Source of the DNA: an uncultured Clostridia bacterium
GTDB taxonomy: Bacteria > Bacillota > Clostridia > TANB77 > CAG-508
Direction: 5' to 3'
Length of the DNA: 47,078 nt
Assembly (NCBI GenBank): GCA_948524275.1
Contig: CAOSLI010000007.1
Coordinates: 1 to 47,078 of the forward strand
In this document: positions 33,762 to 40,867 of the stretch, in pieces
How positions within the stretch are numbered: the first letter of the stretch is position 1
How the letters are laid out: the number at the start of each line of letters is the position of its first letter
Made by a program: the position numbers and the translations under genes
The notes under the pieces: generated by a model
What the model saw: only the letters and a program-made list of their open reading frames with translations
The model's database searches: none
Told to the model about the DNA's origin: nothing

Positions 33762-34517
33762 TTACTTCCTATCCTTTACTTTTTCTGCTTGATTTTCTAC
33801 TTCATCTGGAGAATATAAATCAATTAGTGTTAGTATATATTTCCCAAAATCTTCATTTGAAATTTCCAAATTTCCTGTATGTTTTAAATATTCTCTTGCT
33901 ACCATTCCATAAGATGCAATTTGATTTCTTGTAACAAATTCTGTTTTTTCTTCTACTCCTTCTCTGTGTGGCACTTCTCTCTTAATTTTCTCTAAATCTA
34001 TTCCTAATGAAATAATAAGAGCCTTATCTACCTTTCGTAATTCTCCAGTATCTAAAGCTCCTATATAATATTTTAATCTTGATTTGTCTATTGCTCTAAT
34101 TTGTTCTGTTAGAACAAGTGAATTTTGTTTTAGTCTATCTTTATACCCTTTTATATAAACATGGGTAGGTATTATAGATTTTGAATTTACTTTACTTGTT
34201 ATCGGTGCAATTATTACAGTTGGACTATGTTCATTTCCTATGTTGTTTTGTAATATTACTACTGGTCTTACTCCTGTTTGTTCACTTCCTACATAAGTTT
34301 CATCTAATGCTGCATAATATAAATCTCCTCTTTTGCTCTCCATTTTATTTCTATTCTCCTTTTTCTCTTTATAATTTTTCAAATACTCCATTTGTTCTTG
34401 ATCTTCGATTATTCTTTCATCTTCTGTTTTACTCATACTTGAGTATATAATCATTAAATATGTAAATATTGAAATAAGTATAAGTATTATTAAAAACATA
34501 ATTAGTAAAATATTCAT
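33762..34517 (-). CDS. PemK/MazF endoribonuclease with membrane anchor
   Basis: 251 residues. A membrane helix (residues 2-26) and a charged linker precede a full MazF domain (about 62-185: RGDLYYAALDETYVGSEQTGVRPVVILQNN, TVIIAPITS, SLVLTEQIRAIDKSRL, VDKALIISLGI). A C-terminal extension of about 65 residues follows. An internal Met at about residue 59, with AAGGAG 12 bases upstream, could yield a soluble MazF. No MazE-like gene is adjacent. MazF cuts mRNA at short motifs; whether this one is a toxin or a regulatory protein of the element is open. Confidence 0.82.
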   Translation of the reverse strand: MNILLIMFLIILILISIFTYLMIIYSSMSKTEDERIIEDQEQMEYLKNYKEKKENRNKMESKRGDLYYAALDETYVGSEQTGVRPVVILQNNIGNEHSPTVIIAPITSKVNSKSIIPTHVYIKGYKDRLKQNSLVLTEQIRAIDKSRLKYYIGALDTGELRKVDKALIISLGIDLEKIKREVPHREGVEEKTEFVTRNQIASYGMVAREYLKHTGNLEISNEDFGKYILTLIDLYSPDEVENQAEKVKDRK

Positions 34518-34541
34518 TGTTACATTTCTCCTTTTTTATTC

Positions 34542-34574
34542 AAAAAGGCTACCTTTAAGATTAGATAGCCTTTT
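34542..34574 (-). terminator. Terminator of the candidate RNA
   Basis: Arms AAAAGGCTA(C)CT / AG(A)TAGCCTTTT with T-run on the minus strand, just before the MazF gene. Confidence 0.8.
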
Positions 34575-34818
34575 ACAATTATTTCTATCTTTTCTCCTTA
34601 AATTCATTAAATGGCAATTAGCTAAATTGCTCCACAGGAGTTCCACCTACCTGCATTCAGCAGATTTGTACCTATTGCTTGCGACGGTTTTATCTCGCTC
34701 GAACTGTAGCTATACAAGTGTATCATTATGCCTACTACTTGTCCTCGCCTTATAAGTTGCTGTCTTATATTTAAGTAAAGTAATTTGTAAGATTACTTTT
34801 TAACTAGCTCGAATAGTA
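34545..34818 (-). ncRNA. Candidate structured RNA of the element
   Basis: On the minus strand, TTGAAA (34848-34853) and TAGATA (34825-34830) are spaced 17 bases apart and would start transcription near 34818. The region is richer in G and C than its surroundings. It has a long-range 7-bp pairing (34814-34820 with 34731-34737), a CTGC/GCAG hairpin (34651-34663) and the heptamer TTCGAGC twice (34697-34703 and 34807-34813). It ends in a hairpin with a T-run (34542-34574). No protein frame fits. I do not recognise a named RNA class; it is not a T-box, c-di-GMP-I, tmRNA or SRP RNA. Confidence 0.5.
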
Positions 34819-34867
34819 GGAATGTATCTAATGAATTGTTATTCAGTTTTCAAAGTTCCGTTTCGTT

Positions 34868-34914
34868 TCAAAAAATAAACAAGTGAAAGAGTTTTTATAC
34901 CCTCTCACTTGTTT
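34868..34914 (-). terminator. Terminator of the sigma-like gene
   Basis: Arms AAACAAGTGAGAG / CTCTTTCACTTGTTT (one mismatch) followed on the minus strand by ATTTTTT. Confidence 0.88.
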
Positions 34915-34923
34915 GCTCACTTT

Positions 34924-35394
34924 TTAGCTATTTTGCCCCCCATCTTTCAAAAAATTTTTTAATTTTTTTATTCCTTGGGTAATGCTTTTATCTATTTTAT
35001 TTCTGCGAACTCCCTCTATTCTAGCTATTTCTTTCAATGTTAGCCCATCTTCAATATGTAATTCTATTCTTTTTCTTTGAATATCTGTTAATGTAGCCTT
35101 TGCTTTTCTTAATCTTTCAAATTCAATATTCTTTATTAGTACATCTTCTATGCTTTTTTCCTTATATAAAGCTCTAGTATATAGGCTTATTTCTGTTTGT
35201 TGTGATTGTTCTTCATATCTAGTATTTTGATTTTTAATTCTTGTATATGCTTTCTTTGATTCTATATAAGCATCATAGATGTTTTTGTTTATTTCAATTT
35301 TGCATTCATTATTTACACTATCTTTAAAATAAATATAGTATTTATCTGTTTCTTCTATATGTTCTACAATATATTCATCTACCTCATATTGCAT
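34924..35394 (-). CDS. Sigma-70 region 4-like DNA-binding protein
   Basis: 156 residues from the ATG at 35394 with GGAGG seven bases upstream. The N-terminal 75 residues are variable (VDEYIVEHIEETDKYYIYFKDSVNNECKIEINKNIYDAYIESKK). The C-terminus is a sigma-70 region 4-type HTH (LTDIQRKRIELHIEDGLTLKEIARIEGVRRNKIDKSITQGIKKLKNFL). Such short sigma-like proteins are regular members of Clostridial integrative elements. It probably regulates the element genes downstream. A hairpin abuts its ribosome binding site. Confidence 0.8.
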   Translation of the reverse strand: MQYEVDEYIVEHIEETDKYYIYFKDSVNNECKIEINKNIYDAYIESKKAYTRIKNQNTRYEEQSQQTEISLYTRALYKEKSIEDVLIKNIEFERLRKAKATLTDIQRKRIELHIEDGLTLKEIARIEGVRRNKIDKSITQGIKKLKNFLKDGGQNS

Positions 35395-35401
35395 TTTATT
35401 A

Positions 35402-35434
35402 CCTCCAATCAATTCGTTTTTGTGAATTGATTGG
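35402..35434 (-). promoter_or_regulatory. Hairpin at the ribosome binding site of the sigma-like gene
   Basis: Perfect 11-bp stem CCAATCAATTC / GAATTGATTGG with an eight-base loop. The closing GG of the stem are the first two bases of the GGAGG site. Confidence 0.55.
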
Positions 35435-35817
35435 CAGGTGGGCTACGGCAATGCTTTTCTTTTAGAGTATAAAAAAAATCAAATATACAACGCATAATTG
35501 CACATTTGATTTGAAATAGGCACAAATATCTAATATTTACATTTTTCAATGCAAATACTTGTAAAATTATTTCTACATTTCTACTTGTACCCCTCCCCAT
35601 ATAAAAAACTCCCTTACAGAATAGTGCCTAAACAAATTTCTTAAAGGAGTTCTAAATAATAAAAAAATAAATCAATATGATAACCAAAGTCTAAAATATG
35701 TATTTGTAATTATCTTGTGTTTTCTCTATATCTTTTGAATCGCCTCCCTTTTAAGACTTTGATTAAGTTGACTGCATTATATAGGTTTGTTTTTCTAATG
35801 TTAAAAAAGGGGGAATA

Positions 35818-35834
35818 TGGCGAAAAAGGGCGAA
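35818..35834 (+). promoter_or_regulatory. Tandem Spo0A-box-like sites
   Basis: TGGCGAA (35818-35824) and GGGCGAA (35828-35834), ten bases apart, each followed by an A-run. The known 0A box is TGTCGAA, so each differs by one or two bases. They lie 65-80 bases before the -10 box of a Spo0A-like gene. Binding is inference. Confidence 0.4.
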
Positions 35835-35874
35835 AAAAGGCTAAATTTTCTCTTACTATTTTTTCCATTTCATA

Positions 35875-35920
35875 TTGTGTTTACATAATTTTTGTGATAT
35901 AATGTTATCGAATTGATAAA
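35875..35920 (+). promoter_or_regulatory. Promoter of the Spo0A-like gene with downstream palindrome
   Basis: Weak -35 TTGTGT (35875-35880), extended -10 TGA-TATAAT (TATAAT 35899-35904), then the palindrome TTATC-GAATT-GATAA (35906-35920) across the start point. Confidence 0.6.
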
Positions 35921-35946
35921 ATAGACATTTGTAGGAGGGTTTACAG

Positions 35947-36669
35947 ATGCAGAAAGTCCTTATTGCTAATCCTAATGTTGAGCAAAGAATAAGGCTTTGT
36001 CAACAGCTTGCAAATGATAAAAGGTTAGAAGTAATAGAAACAGCTGATGGAAAAACTGCTTTAGAAAAATATCTTGATATTAAACCTAATGTGTTAGTTT
36101 TAGATTCTTGCCTAAAAGATATAAATTGTATTGAAATAATTGATAGGTTATCTACAAATCTTGTAGATAAGAAGAATAACAATATTATACTAACAGCTCA
36201 AAAAGAAGAGAACTTGAATTTATCTAATGCTGCTAGAATATATAAGGTAATCTATGATAATGAAAATTTTAATAATGACTTTTATAGTACGATTAACGAA
36301 ATGTATCTTTTCGGAGAATATGAAGAATTAACTAATGAGGAACTTGACTTATTATTTTTGACATTAAAAATTCCTTTAAATTCAAATGGAACTAATTACA
36401 TAAGAGAAGCTATTTTTGAATGCTACTACTACCCTGACTTACAGAAAAAATTGAAAGATATTTTTACTATAATTGGATTAAGGCATAATAAACCTAATTC
36501 GGCAATACGATCTAGTTTTAGAACTGCATTAGAACGATTAAATATGTATAGAGATACTATCAACTGCCCTATTATGCAATATTTTGATATTGAAGAAAAT
36601 ATAACCCCGAAAGATTTTTTAGAAATTGCAGTAATGTATTTACATCTACAAAAAGGAAAGAAGAAATAA
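35947..36669 (+). CDS. Spo0A-like response regulator with degenerate receiver
   Basis: 240 residues. The N-terminal receiver-like domain (1-115) keeps the central aspartate (VLVLDS) but has NP where the acidic pair should be (KVLIANPNVEQR). The C-terminal Spo0A DNA-binding domain (about 130-235) is clear: LNSNGTNYIREAIFECYYYPDLQKKLKDIFTIIGLRHNKPNSAIRSSFRTALERL, then ITPKDFLEIAVMYLHL. TAGGAGGG precedes the ATG. It is probably not controlled by ordinary phosphotransfer. It sits inside the element and converges with a radical SAM/receiver fusion, which suggests an element-borne regulator rather than the host Spo0A. Confidence 0.82.
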   Translation: MQKVLIANPNVEQRIRLCQQLANDKRLEVIETADGKTALEKYLDIKPNVLVLDSCLKDINCIEIIDRLSTNLVDKKNNNIILTAQKEENLNLSNAARIYKVIYDNENFNNDFYSTINEMYLFGEYEELTNEELDLLFLTLKIPLNSNGTNYIREAIFECYYYPDLQKKLKDIFTIIGLRHNKPNSAIRSSFRTALERLNMYRDTINCPIMQYFDIEENITPKDFLEIAVMYLHLQKGKKK

Positions 36670-36700
36670 GTTTTATAAAAACCTATTCCTTCTTTTTTTA
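36655..36700. terminator. Bidirectional terminator between convergent regulators
   Basis: Imperfect hairpin with core GTTTT-ATAAAAAC and flanking AAGAAGAAATA / TATTCCTTCTT arms, T-rich on the plus side. It lies between the convergent Spo0A-like and radical SAM genes. Confidence 0.6.
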
Positions 36701-36702
36701 GT

Positions 36703-37902
36703 TTATGCGTTTTCTTTTAATTCTTTATAGCCTTGCATTATATTATCTATCTCTATATTATTTATTGGCTCTGATACAAATGTATTCAAATTTCTTCCCA
36801 TTAGATTATATGCTGTTTGCATATATTCATCACTAACATTATCACTTGTAATGATATTGAATATTGGTACATTATCTTTTAAACTTTCTTTTGATTTTCT
36901 CATTATTTCCATACTGTCCATATTGTCTAAATTCATCTTTGCAAAAACAACTTCTGGCTTTGATTCTATAATTTTGTTATATGTTTCTTTTCCATCTGCT
37001 GTTGTACCTACTAACTCAACATAGTCTAAACCTTTTATTTTATCTGCTATCTTATTTCTTATTTCTTCATTATTATGGGCAATTAGAATTTTTATCTTTT
37101 TCATTCTATTTTCCTCCAATTCATACATAAATTCTACTGGATTTTGATACAGTGCATTTCCCTTTTTCACATCTACACCATGTTCTGTTTTTATTATATC
37201 TCCATTTGCTATTAGCAAAGTATATTTATCTTCCATGTCCTTTTCTTGTCTAAAGTCTGTTTCTCCTATATTTCCAAAATGTCTAAATACATTTCTAGTT
37301 TTTTCAAATTCTGCATCTGTTATTGCAAATTCGTCTTTATTTTTCTCTGCTGTTTCTCGAAGTGGCATAAATTTAAAGAATTTCCATTTGCTAATATTAT
37401 AATTATTTAGGAACGCTCCTAGCTGCTCCATTTCATTTATATTTTTCTTGCTAACTACTGTATTGATATTGACTTTTAAACTTTTTCCCTTAACATAGTC
37501 TAATATAGTTTTAACCTCTTCAAAATGATTTCTGCCTCTTCCCAACTCTTCATTAGTGTCATCATTTATCGTATCTAATGACAATGTCAAAGAATCTAAA
37601 TAATCTAAAATCTCTCTCATATTTTCATTTTGTGCTAATACCATTCCATTTGTTATTAGCTTGTTTTTTATACCATTTTCTTGTGATATTTTCAATAGTT
37701 CTTTTAAATTTGGATATAGTAGTGCTTCTCCCCCTGTCCAAGTAATGTTGTTTACCCCATCTTTAATCAAATTATTTAATATCTCTTTATTTTCTTCATA
37801 AGTAAGATCGTTAATACCTAAAAATCTGTGGCAATATTTACAATTTTGATTACATTTTGTTGTAATATTCCAACAAACTCTCTTTTTTTGCATTTTTAAC
37901 AT
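36703..37902 (-). CDS. Radical SAM enzyme fused to a pseudo-receiver domain
   Basis: About 399 residues. The radical SAM core has the cluster motif CNQNCKYC near the start, the SAM-binding GGEA in NITWTGGEALLYPN, and TLSLDTINDDTNEELG. A segment KWKFFKFMPLRETAEKNKDEFAITDAEFE recalls the viperin/MoaA side of the superfamily. At about residue 267, the frame runs into a receiver-like domain (MKKIKILIAHNNEEIRNKI ...) whose acidic pair (HNN) and phosphoacceptor (FAKMN) are lost. A GGAGG with eight-base spacing lies inside the gene before that Met, so the receiver may also be made alone. The start at 37902 or 37893 is uncertain. The substrate is unknown. Confidence 0.72.
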   Translation of the reverse strand: MLKMQKKRVCWNITTKCNQNCKYCHRFLGINDLTYEENKEILNNLIKDGVNNITWTGGEALLYPNLKELLKISQENGIKNKLITNGMVLAQNENMREILDYLDSLTLSLDTINDDTNEELGRGRNHFEEVKTILDYVKGKSLKVNINTVVSKKNINEMEQLGAFLNNYNISKWKFFKFMPLRETAEKNKDEFAITDAEFEKTRNVFRHFGNIGETDFRQEKDMEDKYTLLIANGDIIKTEHGVDVKKGNALYQNPVEFMYELEENRMKKIKILIAHNNEEIRNKIADKIKGLDYVELVGTTADGKETYNKIIESKPEVVFAKMNLDNMDSMEIMRKSKESLKDNVPIFNIITSDNVSDEYMQTAYNLMGRNLNTFVSEPINNIEIDNIMQGYKELKENA

Positions 37903-38002
37903 CTCTCTTTCTTTGAAATTGATACACAATTATTATATCTTGTAAGAATTTTCCTGTCTATTCTCAAATATTTAATCAGTATTAAATATTTTTTAATACA
38001 AA

Positions 38003-38033
38003 AAAAGAATACCCTTTGTTTTAAGGATATTCT
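38003..38033 (-). terminator. Terminator of the LysR gene
   Basis: Arms AGAATA-CCTT / AAGG-TATTCT followed by seven T on the minus strand. Confidence 0.8.
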
Positions 38034-38056
38034 GCCTATTTGCTTATATTCATTTA

Positions 38057-38935
38057 TTACTTATTTTTTAAGTATTTTTTTATAAATTTCTTATCTACTT
38101 GTGTTAGCATATCTTTTATATACACTAAATTTATACTCAATTCTGGCAATTCTATTGGCAATTCAACTTCGTATAATTCTCCATTCTCTAATTGTTTCTT
38201 GACAGCTTCTTTCATTACATAAGCTATTCCTAGTCCATTCATTACTGCTTCTACTCTTATTTCTGTTGTATCACATTTCATATTAGGTTTAATTTTTACT
38301 TTGTGTTCTTTTAGAATCTTGAATAGATTTTTAGTAGAAATTGTATTGTCAAAATTTAATATATATCGTAAATCTTCTAATTCTTTTACATTTTCAATTT
38401 TCAATGGCTCTTTTGCAACAAATATATTGTTTACTTTTTTTAATTCTTCAATTACAAACTCATCTGTTTCTGTTGGTATAACATCTGTTATTACAAAACC
38501 AAGTTTGTGATTTTTTAACATCTCAAACATTTCACTTGGATTTGCACCACAAGTTAACTCAATATTTAAGTTTGGAAAATCATTTTTGGCTTTTTTGATA
38601 TATTCCATTAAGTAATAATTAGTCAAGTGAGATTGACACCCTAAATTTATAGTACCATTAGCTAAATCATTTTTTTCTTTTATTACTTTTTCGGCAAAAT
38701 CAAAGGAAGAAATACTTTTATTAACCATTTCAAATAATTCTTTTCCCTTTTCTGTTAGCTTTACTCCATTTTTTTCTCTATAAAATAGTTTCACATCTAA
38801 TTGATTTTCTAAATTGCTTATCTGTGTACTAATATTAGCTGGAGTCTGATCTAATTTATTTCCTGCATCTGCATAGCTTTTAGAACTTGCAACTACACAA
38901 AATATCTTATACAAATTATAATTTACATTAGACAT
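38057..38935 (-). CDS. LysR family transcriptional regulator
   Basis: 292 residues, the normal length. The N-terminal winged HTH reads YNLYKIFCVVASSKSYADAGNKLDQTPANISTQISNLENQLDVKLFYREKNGVKLTEKG. The periplasmic-binding-like effector domain follows (about 90-290). The start at 38935 has GAGAGG upstream. It is flanked by terminators and so is a single-gene unit. The target is not evident; the adjacent radical SAM or toxin genes are possible. Confidence 0.9.
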   Translation of the reverse strand: MSNVNYNLYKIFCVVASSKSYADAGNKLDQTPANISTQISNLENQLDVKLFYREKNGVKLTEKGKELFEMVNKSISSFDFAEKVIKEKNDLANGTINLGCQSHLTNYYLMEYIKKAKNDFPNLNIELTCGANPSEMFEMLKNHKLGFVITDVIPTETDEFVIEELKKVNNIFVAKEPLKIENVKELEDLRYILNFDNTISTKNLFKILKEHKVKIKPNMKCDTTEIRVEAVMNGLGIAYVMKEAVKKQLENGELYEVELPIELPELSINLVYIKDMLTQVDKKFIKKYLKNK

Positions 38936-38987
38936 AGTAGCACCTCTCAATCGCTATTATTATATCATATTATGTAAATAAAGTAAA

Positions 38988-39016
38988 GAGTTTTGCCCTA
39001 TTTCTAGGCAAAACTC
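38988..39016 (-). terminator. Terminator of the toxN gene
   Basis: Perfect 10-bp arms GAGTTTTGCC / GGCAAAACTC with a nine-base loop and a T-rich tail on the minus strand, seven bases after the toxN stop. Confidence 0.88.
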
Positions 39017-39022
39017 CATGTA

Positions 39023-40102
39023 TTATTCGTTATTTTGTTTTGAATATAATAAATTTGCTTTTCTAATATCAAACTTTGTTCCGATTTTTAGGTTAAGTGT
39101 TTTTACAAATTCTATTAGCTGCTCTATATTTTGTTCTGCATTTTCTACTTTCTTTGCTTCTAGCTCTATAAATATTCCTAAATCTTTAACATCTTGAATA
39201 TATGCTATAAACTCATCATTTTCGTACATATAGTTTTTATCAATCATATTTAAAAATCTTGTATAACCTAATATATTCAAATGTTTTTCTGCTTCTTCTA
39301 TGCTCATAACTTTTAATACAGACTTTTCTGTACTTATCTCAAATCCATTGCTGTTATGATTTCTTCTTTTACAAACTATCTTTTTGTCATCTTCATTAAC
39401 ATATCTAATAATTAGTGTGTCTGTAATTCTTCCATTTTTAGGTGCAAATTCATTAGTTTTATCATTTTTCATATATATATCATCTAATGTAAATTCTTCT
39501 ATGTATTTGAATCCTTTATCTTCTAAAACTTTAACAATAGTTGATATTTCTTCAAAGACTTCACAAGTTATTTCTACATCTTTTATAAACTTTGTTTCTC
39601 TTACTGCATCTCCAACATATTCTTTTAATTTTTGTTCTAGTAACTCAAAATCACATGAAATGCTAATAAAAAATGGGATTTTTATATGTACTACATTTTT
39701 GTATATTTTCTTTGCTTTTGAATATATCACATTTTTATTATCATTTATAAAATTGCTTTCTGCTTGTAAGAGATCTCTATACTTGTCCCCTCTACTATTA
39801 AAATCTAATAATTTTATTGCTGTTTCTGGAACTGGTAGCATTTCAGAGAATCTTATAATAGATACATTTTTTCCTTTTCTATCTTCTACTCTTATAAAAC
39901 TAGGATTATCTTTGTACTTATCATAACCTACTTTGTATGAATATAAAGGTGCAAAATATAAATAATTTTCTACCCTTAATACAATTCCTACATAAGGTCT
40001 TTTTTGCTCTTTATTCCAACTAACATGACTATCAAATTTGCTCAAATAGTCTATGTAATCTTCATTTACTGTATAAAATTTTAGTGTTTCATTTTCTCCC
40101 AT
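39023..40102 (-). CDS. toxN: Type III toxin ToxN/AbiQ fused to a CYTH domain
   Basis: 359 residues from the ATG at 40102, which has AAAGGAG five bases upstream; a reading from 40177 would start inside the antitoxin repeats. Residues 1-165 are a ToxN/AbiQ endoribonuclease: LKFYTVNEDYIDYLSKFD, KRPYVGIVLRVENYLYFAPLYSYK, IIRFSEMLPVPE, LLQAESNFINDNKNVIYSKAKKIY, CDFELLEQKLKEY. Residues about 172-355 form a CYTH-like domain: VEITCEVFEEISTIVKVLEDKGFKYIEEFTLDDIYM, LIIRYVNEDDKKIVCKRRN, YIQDVKDLGIFIELEAKK. The ExExK signature is eroded to DxExT. Classical ToxN proteins have about 170 residues. Preceded by antitoxin repeats and a terminator. Confidence 0.85.
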   Translation of the reverse strand: MGENETLKFYTVNEDYIDYLSKFDSHVSWNKEQKRPYVGIVLRVENYLYFAPLYSYKVGYDKYKDNPSFIRVEDRKGKNVSIIRFSEMLPVPETAIKLLDFNSRGDKYRDLLQAESNFINDNKNVIYSKAKKIYKNVVHIKIPFFISISCDFELLEQKLKEYVGDAVRETKFIKDVEITCEVFEEISTIVKVLEDKGFKYIEEFTLDDIYMKNDKTNEFAPKNGRITDTLIIRYVNEDDKKIVCKRRNHNSNGFEISTEKSVLKVMSIEEAEKHLNILGYTRFLNMIDKNYMYENDEFIAYIQDVKDLGIFIELEAKKVENAEQNIEQLIEFVKTLNLKIGTKFDIRKANLLYSKQNNE

Positions 40103-40116
40103 TTTTGCTCCTTTAC

Positions 40117-40152
40117 AAACAAAACAGGATATATTACTATACCCTGTTTGTA
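40117..40152 (-). terminator. Attenuating terminator between antitoxin repeats and toxN
   Basis: Hairpin ACAGG-TATA / TATA-CCTGT with a T-rich tail (TTTTGTTTG) on the minus strand, between the last repeat and the toxN ribosome binding site. In known type III systems, such a terminator sets the ratio of antitoxin RNA to toxin mRNA. Confidence 0.82.
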
Positions 40153-40156
40153 TTTT

Positions 40157-40264
40157 AAATCTCCCTACTTGAGGCAAGGGTTTTCCTAATGTATAACTCC
40201 CTACTTAAGGCAAGGGTTTTCCTAATGTAAATCTCCCCACTTTCGGCAGGGGTTTTTCCGATTA
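40157..40264 (-). ncRNA. toxI: ToxI-type antitoxin RNA: three 36-nt tandem repeats
   Basis: Three head-to-tail units of exactly 36 bases: 40229-40264, 40193-40228 and 40157-40192, in transcription order. Each carries GGAAAACCC-TGCC-AAGT-GGGAG on the minus strand. The stem is CCCT/AGGG in two units and CCCC/GGGG in the first, a paired change. ToxI repeats of known systems are also about 36 nt; they fold as pseudoknots, are cut out by the toxin and inhibit it. A GTAATC/GATTAC hairpin precedes the first unit. Confidence 0.88.
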
Positions 40265-40295
40265 GTAATCATACGATTACTCTTTTAGTATATTC

Positions 40296-40324
40296 ATTAT
40301 ACACTATTTTTATAACATTGTCAA
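40296..40324 (-). promoter_or_regulatory. Consensus promoter of the toxI-toxN locus
   Basis: On the minus strand TTGACA (40319-40324) and TATAAT (40296-40301) with a 17-base spacer, both full consensus. The strength is expected for an antitoxin RNA that must be in excess. Confidence 0.9.
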
Positions 40325-40337
40325 ACAAATTTTTACA

Positions 40338-40715
40338 CTAATTTCTTTTTTCCTTTATTTTATTCAAATTAGGAAATGTAGCAACAACAATATCTTTTAA
40401 GATTTCTAATTCTTCTTCATCACACTTATCAATGATATTTTTCAATATTTCTTTATTGGTGTATTCTTTATTATTACTCATTCTTTCTCCATATAATAAA
40501 TAATCAGAAGATTCTTTTAATTTTGAACATATTTGATGCAATGTATGTATGCTACAACTCTTGTCGCCTTTTTCTAAACTCAAAAGATAATTTTCAGTTC
40601 TATCTATCATTTCAGATGCTTTTTCTCTTGTTAATCCTATACTTTCCCTCGCATTTTTTGTTCTTTCTCCAAAGCCCTTCCAGTCTGTATATTCCTTTTT
40701 ATCTGTTCTGCTCAT
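40338..40715 (-). CDS. XRE family HTH regulator
   Basis: 125 residues. The HTH_3 domain (about 12-75) reads FGERTKNARESIGLTREKASEMIDRTENYLLSLEKGDKSCSIHTLHQICSKLKESSDYLLYG. The C-terminal helix (EEELEILKDIVVATF) probably dimerises. It is the gene just upstream of the toxI promoter, on the same strand, so it might control it. GGGGG stands before the ATG. Confidence 0.85.
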   Translation of the reverse strand: MSRTDKKEYTDWKGFGERTKNARESIGLTREKASEMIDRTENYLLSLEKGDKSCSIHTLHQICSKLKESSDYLLYGERMSNNKEYTNKEILKNIIDKCDEEELEILKDIVVATFPNLNKIKEKRN

Positions 40716-40867
40716 TATTTCGCCCCCATACCAACAATAATTTTTATAATTTCTGTTAGTATTATCTCATTTTAGGCAAAATAATATTAGAAACCAATAA
40801 TAATTTATATTATTATTATTAGTCATTTTATAAGCAAATAAAAATACGATTTTAAATCGCTTTGAGT

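Larger units (their letters stand above)
34518..34923. other. 406-base region without protein-coding genes
   Basis: It holds the terminator of the sigma-like gene (34868-34914), a promoter-like pair and a candidate structured RNA (34545-34818), and the ribosome binding site of the MazF gene. No open frame of note is seen. Confidence 0.6.
35395..35946. other. 552-base intergenic region upstream of two divergent regulators
   Basis: It contains the hairpin at the sigma-gene ribosome binding site, a second hairpin ending in a T-run on the minus strand (about 35606-35653, arms AACTCC / GGAGTT) that ends no visible gene, two tandem TGGCGAA-like boxes (35818-35834) and the promoter of the Spo0A-like gene. 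I see no convincing gene. Confidence 0.5.

Noticed and set aside
34545..34818. c-di-GMP-I riboswitch or T-box
   Set aside because: Short stretches such as CGCAAGC and GGTAGGTGG look similar, but the required core order and T-box sequence are absent.
35409..35600. 63-codon minus-strand frame before the sigma-like gene
   Set aside because: It has no ribosome binding site, shows no domain and runs through the hairpin next to the sigma gene.
39384..39926. 180-codon plus-strand frame opposite toxN
   Set aside because: Antisense shadow of toxN with no ribosome binding site and no domain.
40157..40264. CRISPR array
   Set aside because: The 36-nt units are contiguous with no spacers, lie directly before a ToxN gene and have their own promoter and terminator. 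This is a type III antitoxin.
40796..40817. AT-only palindrome AATAATAAT / ATTATTATT upstream of the XRE gene
   Set aside because: Low-complexity AT repeats make such palindromes likely by chance. It could be an operator, but I cannot support it.
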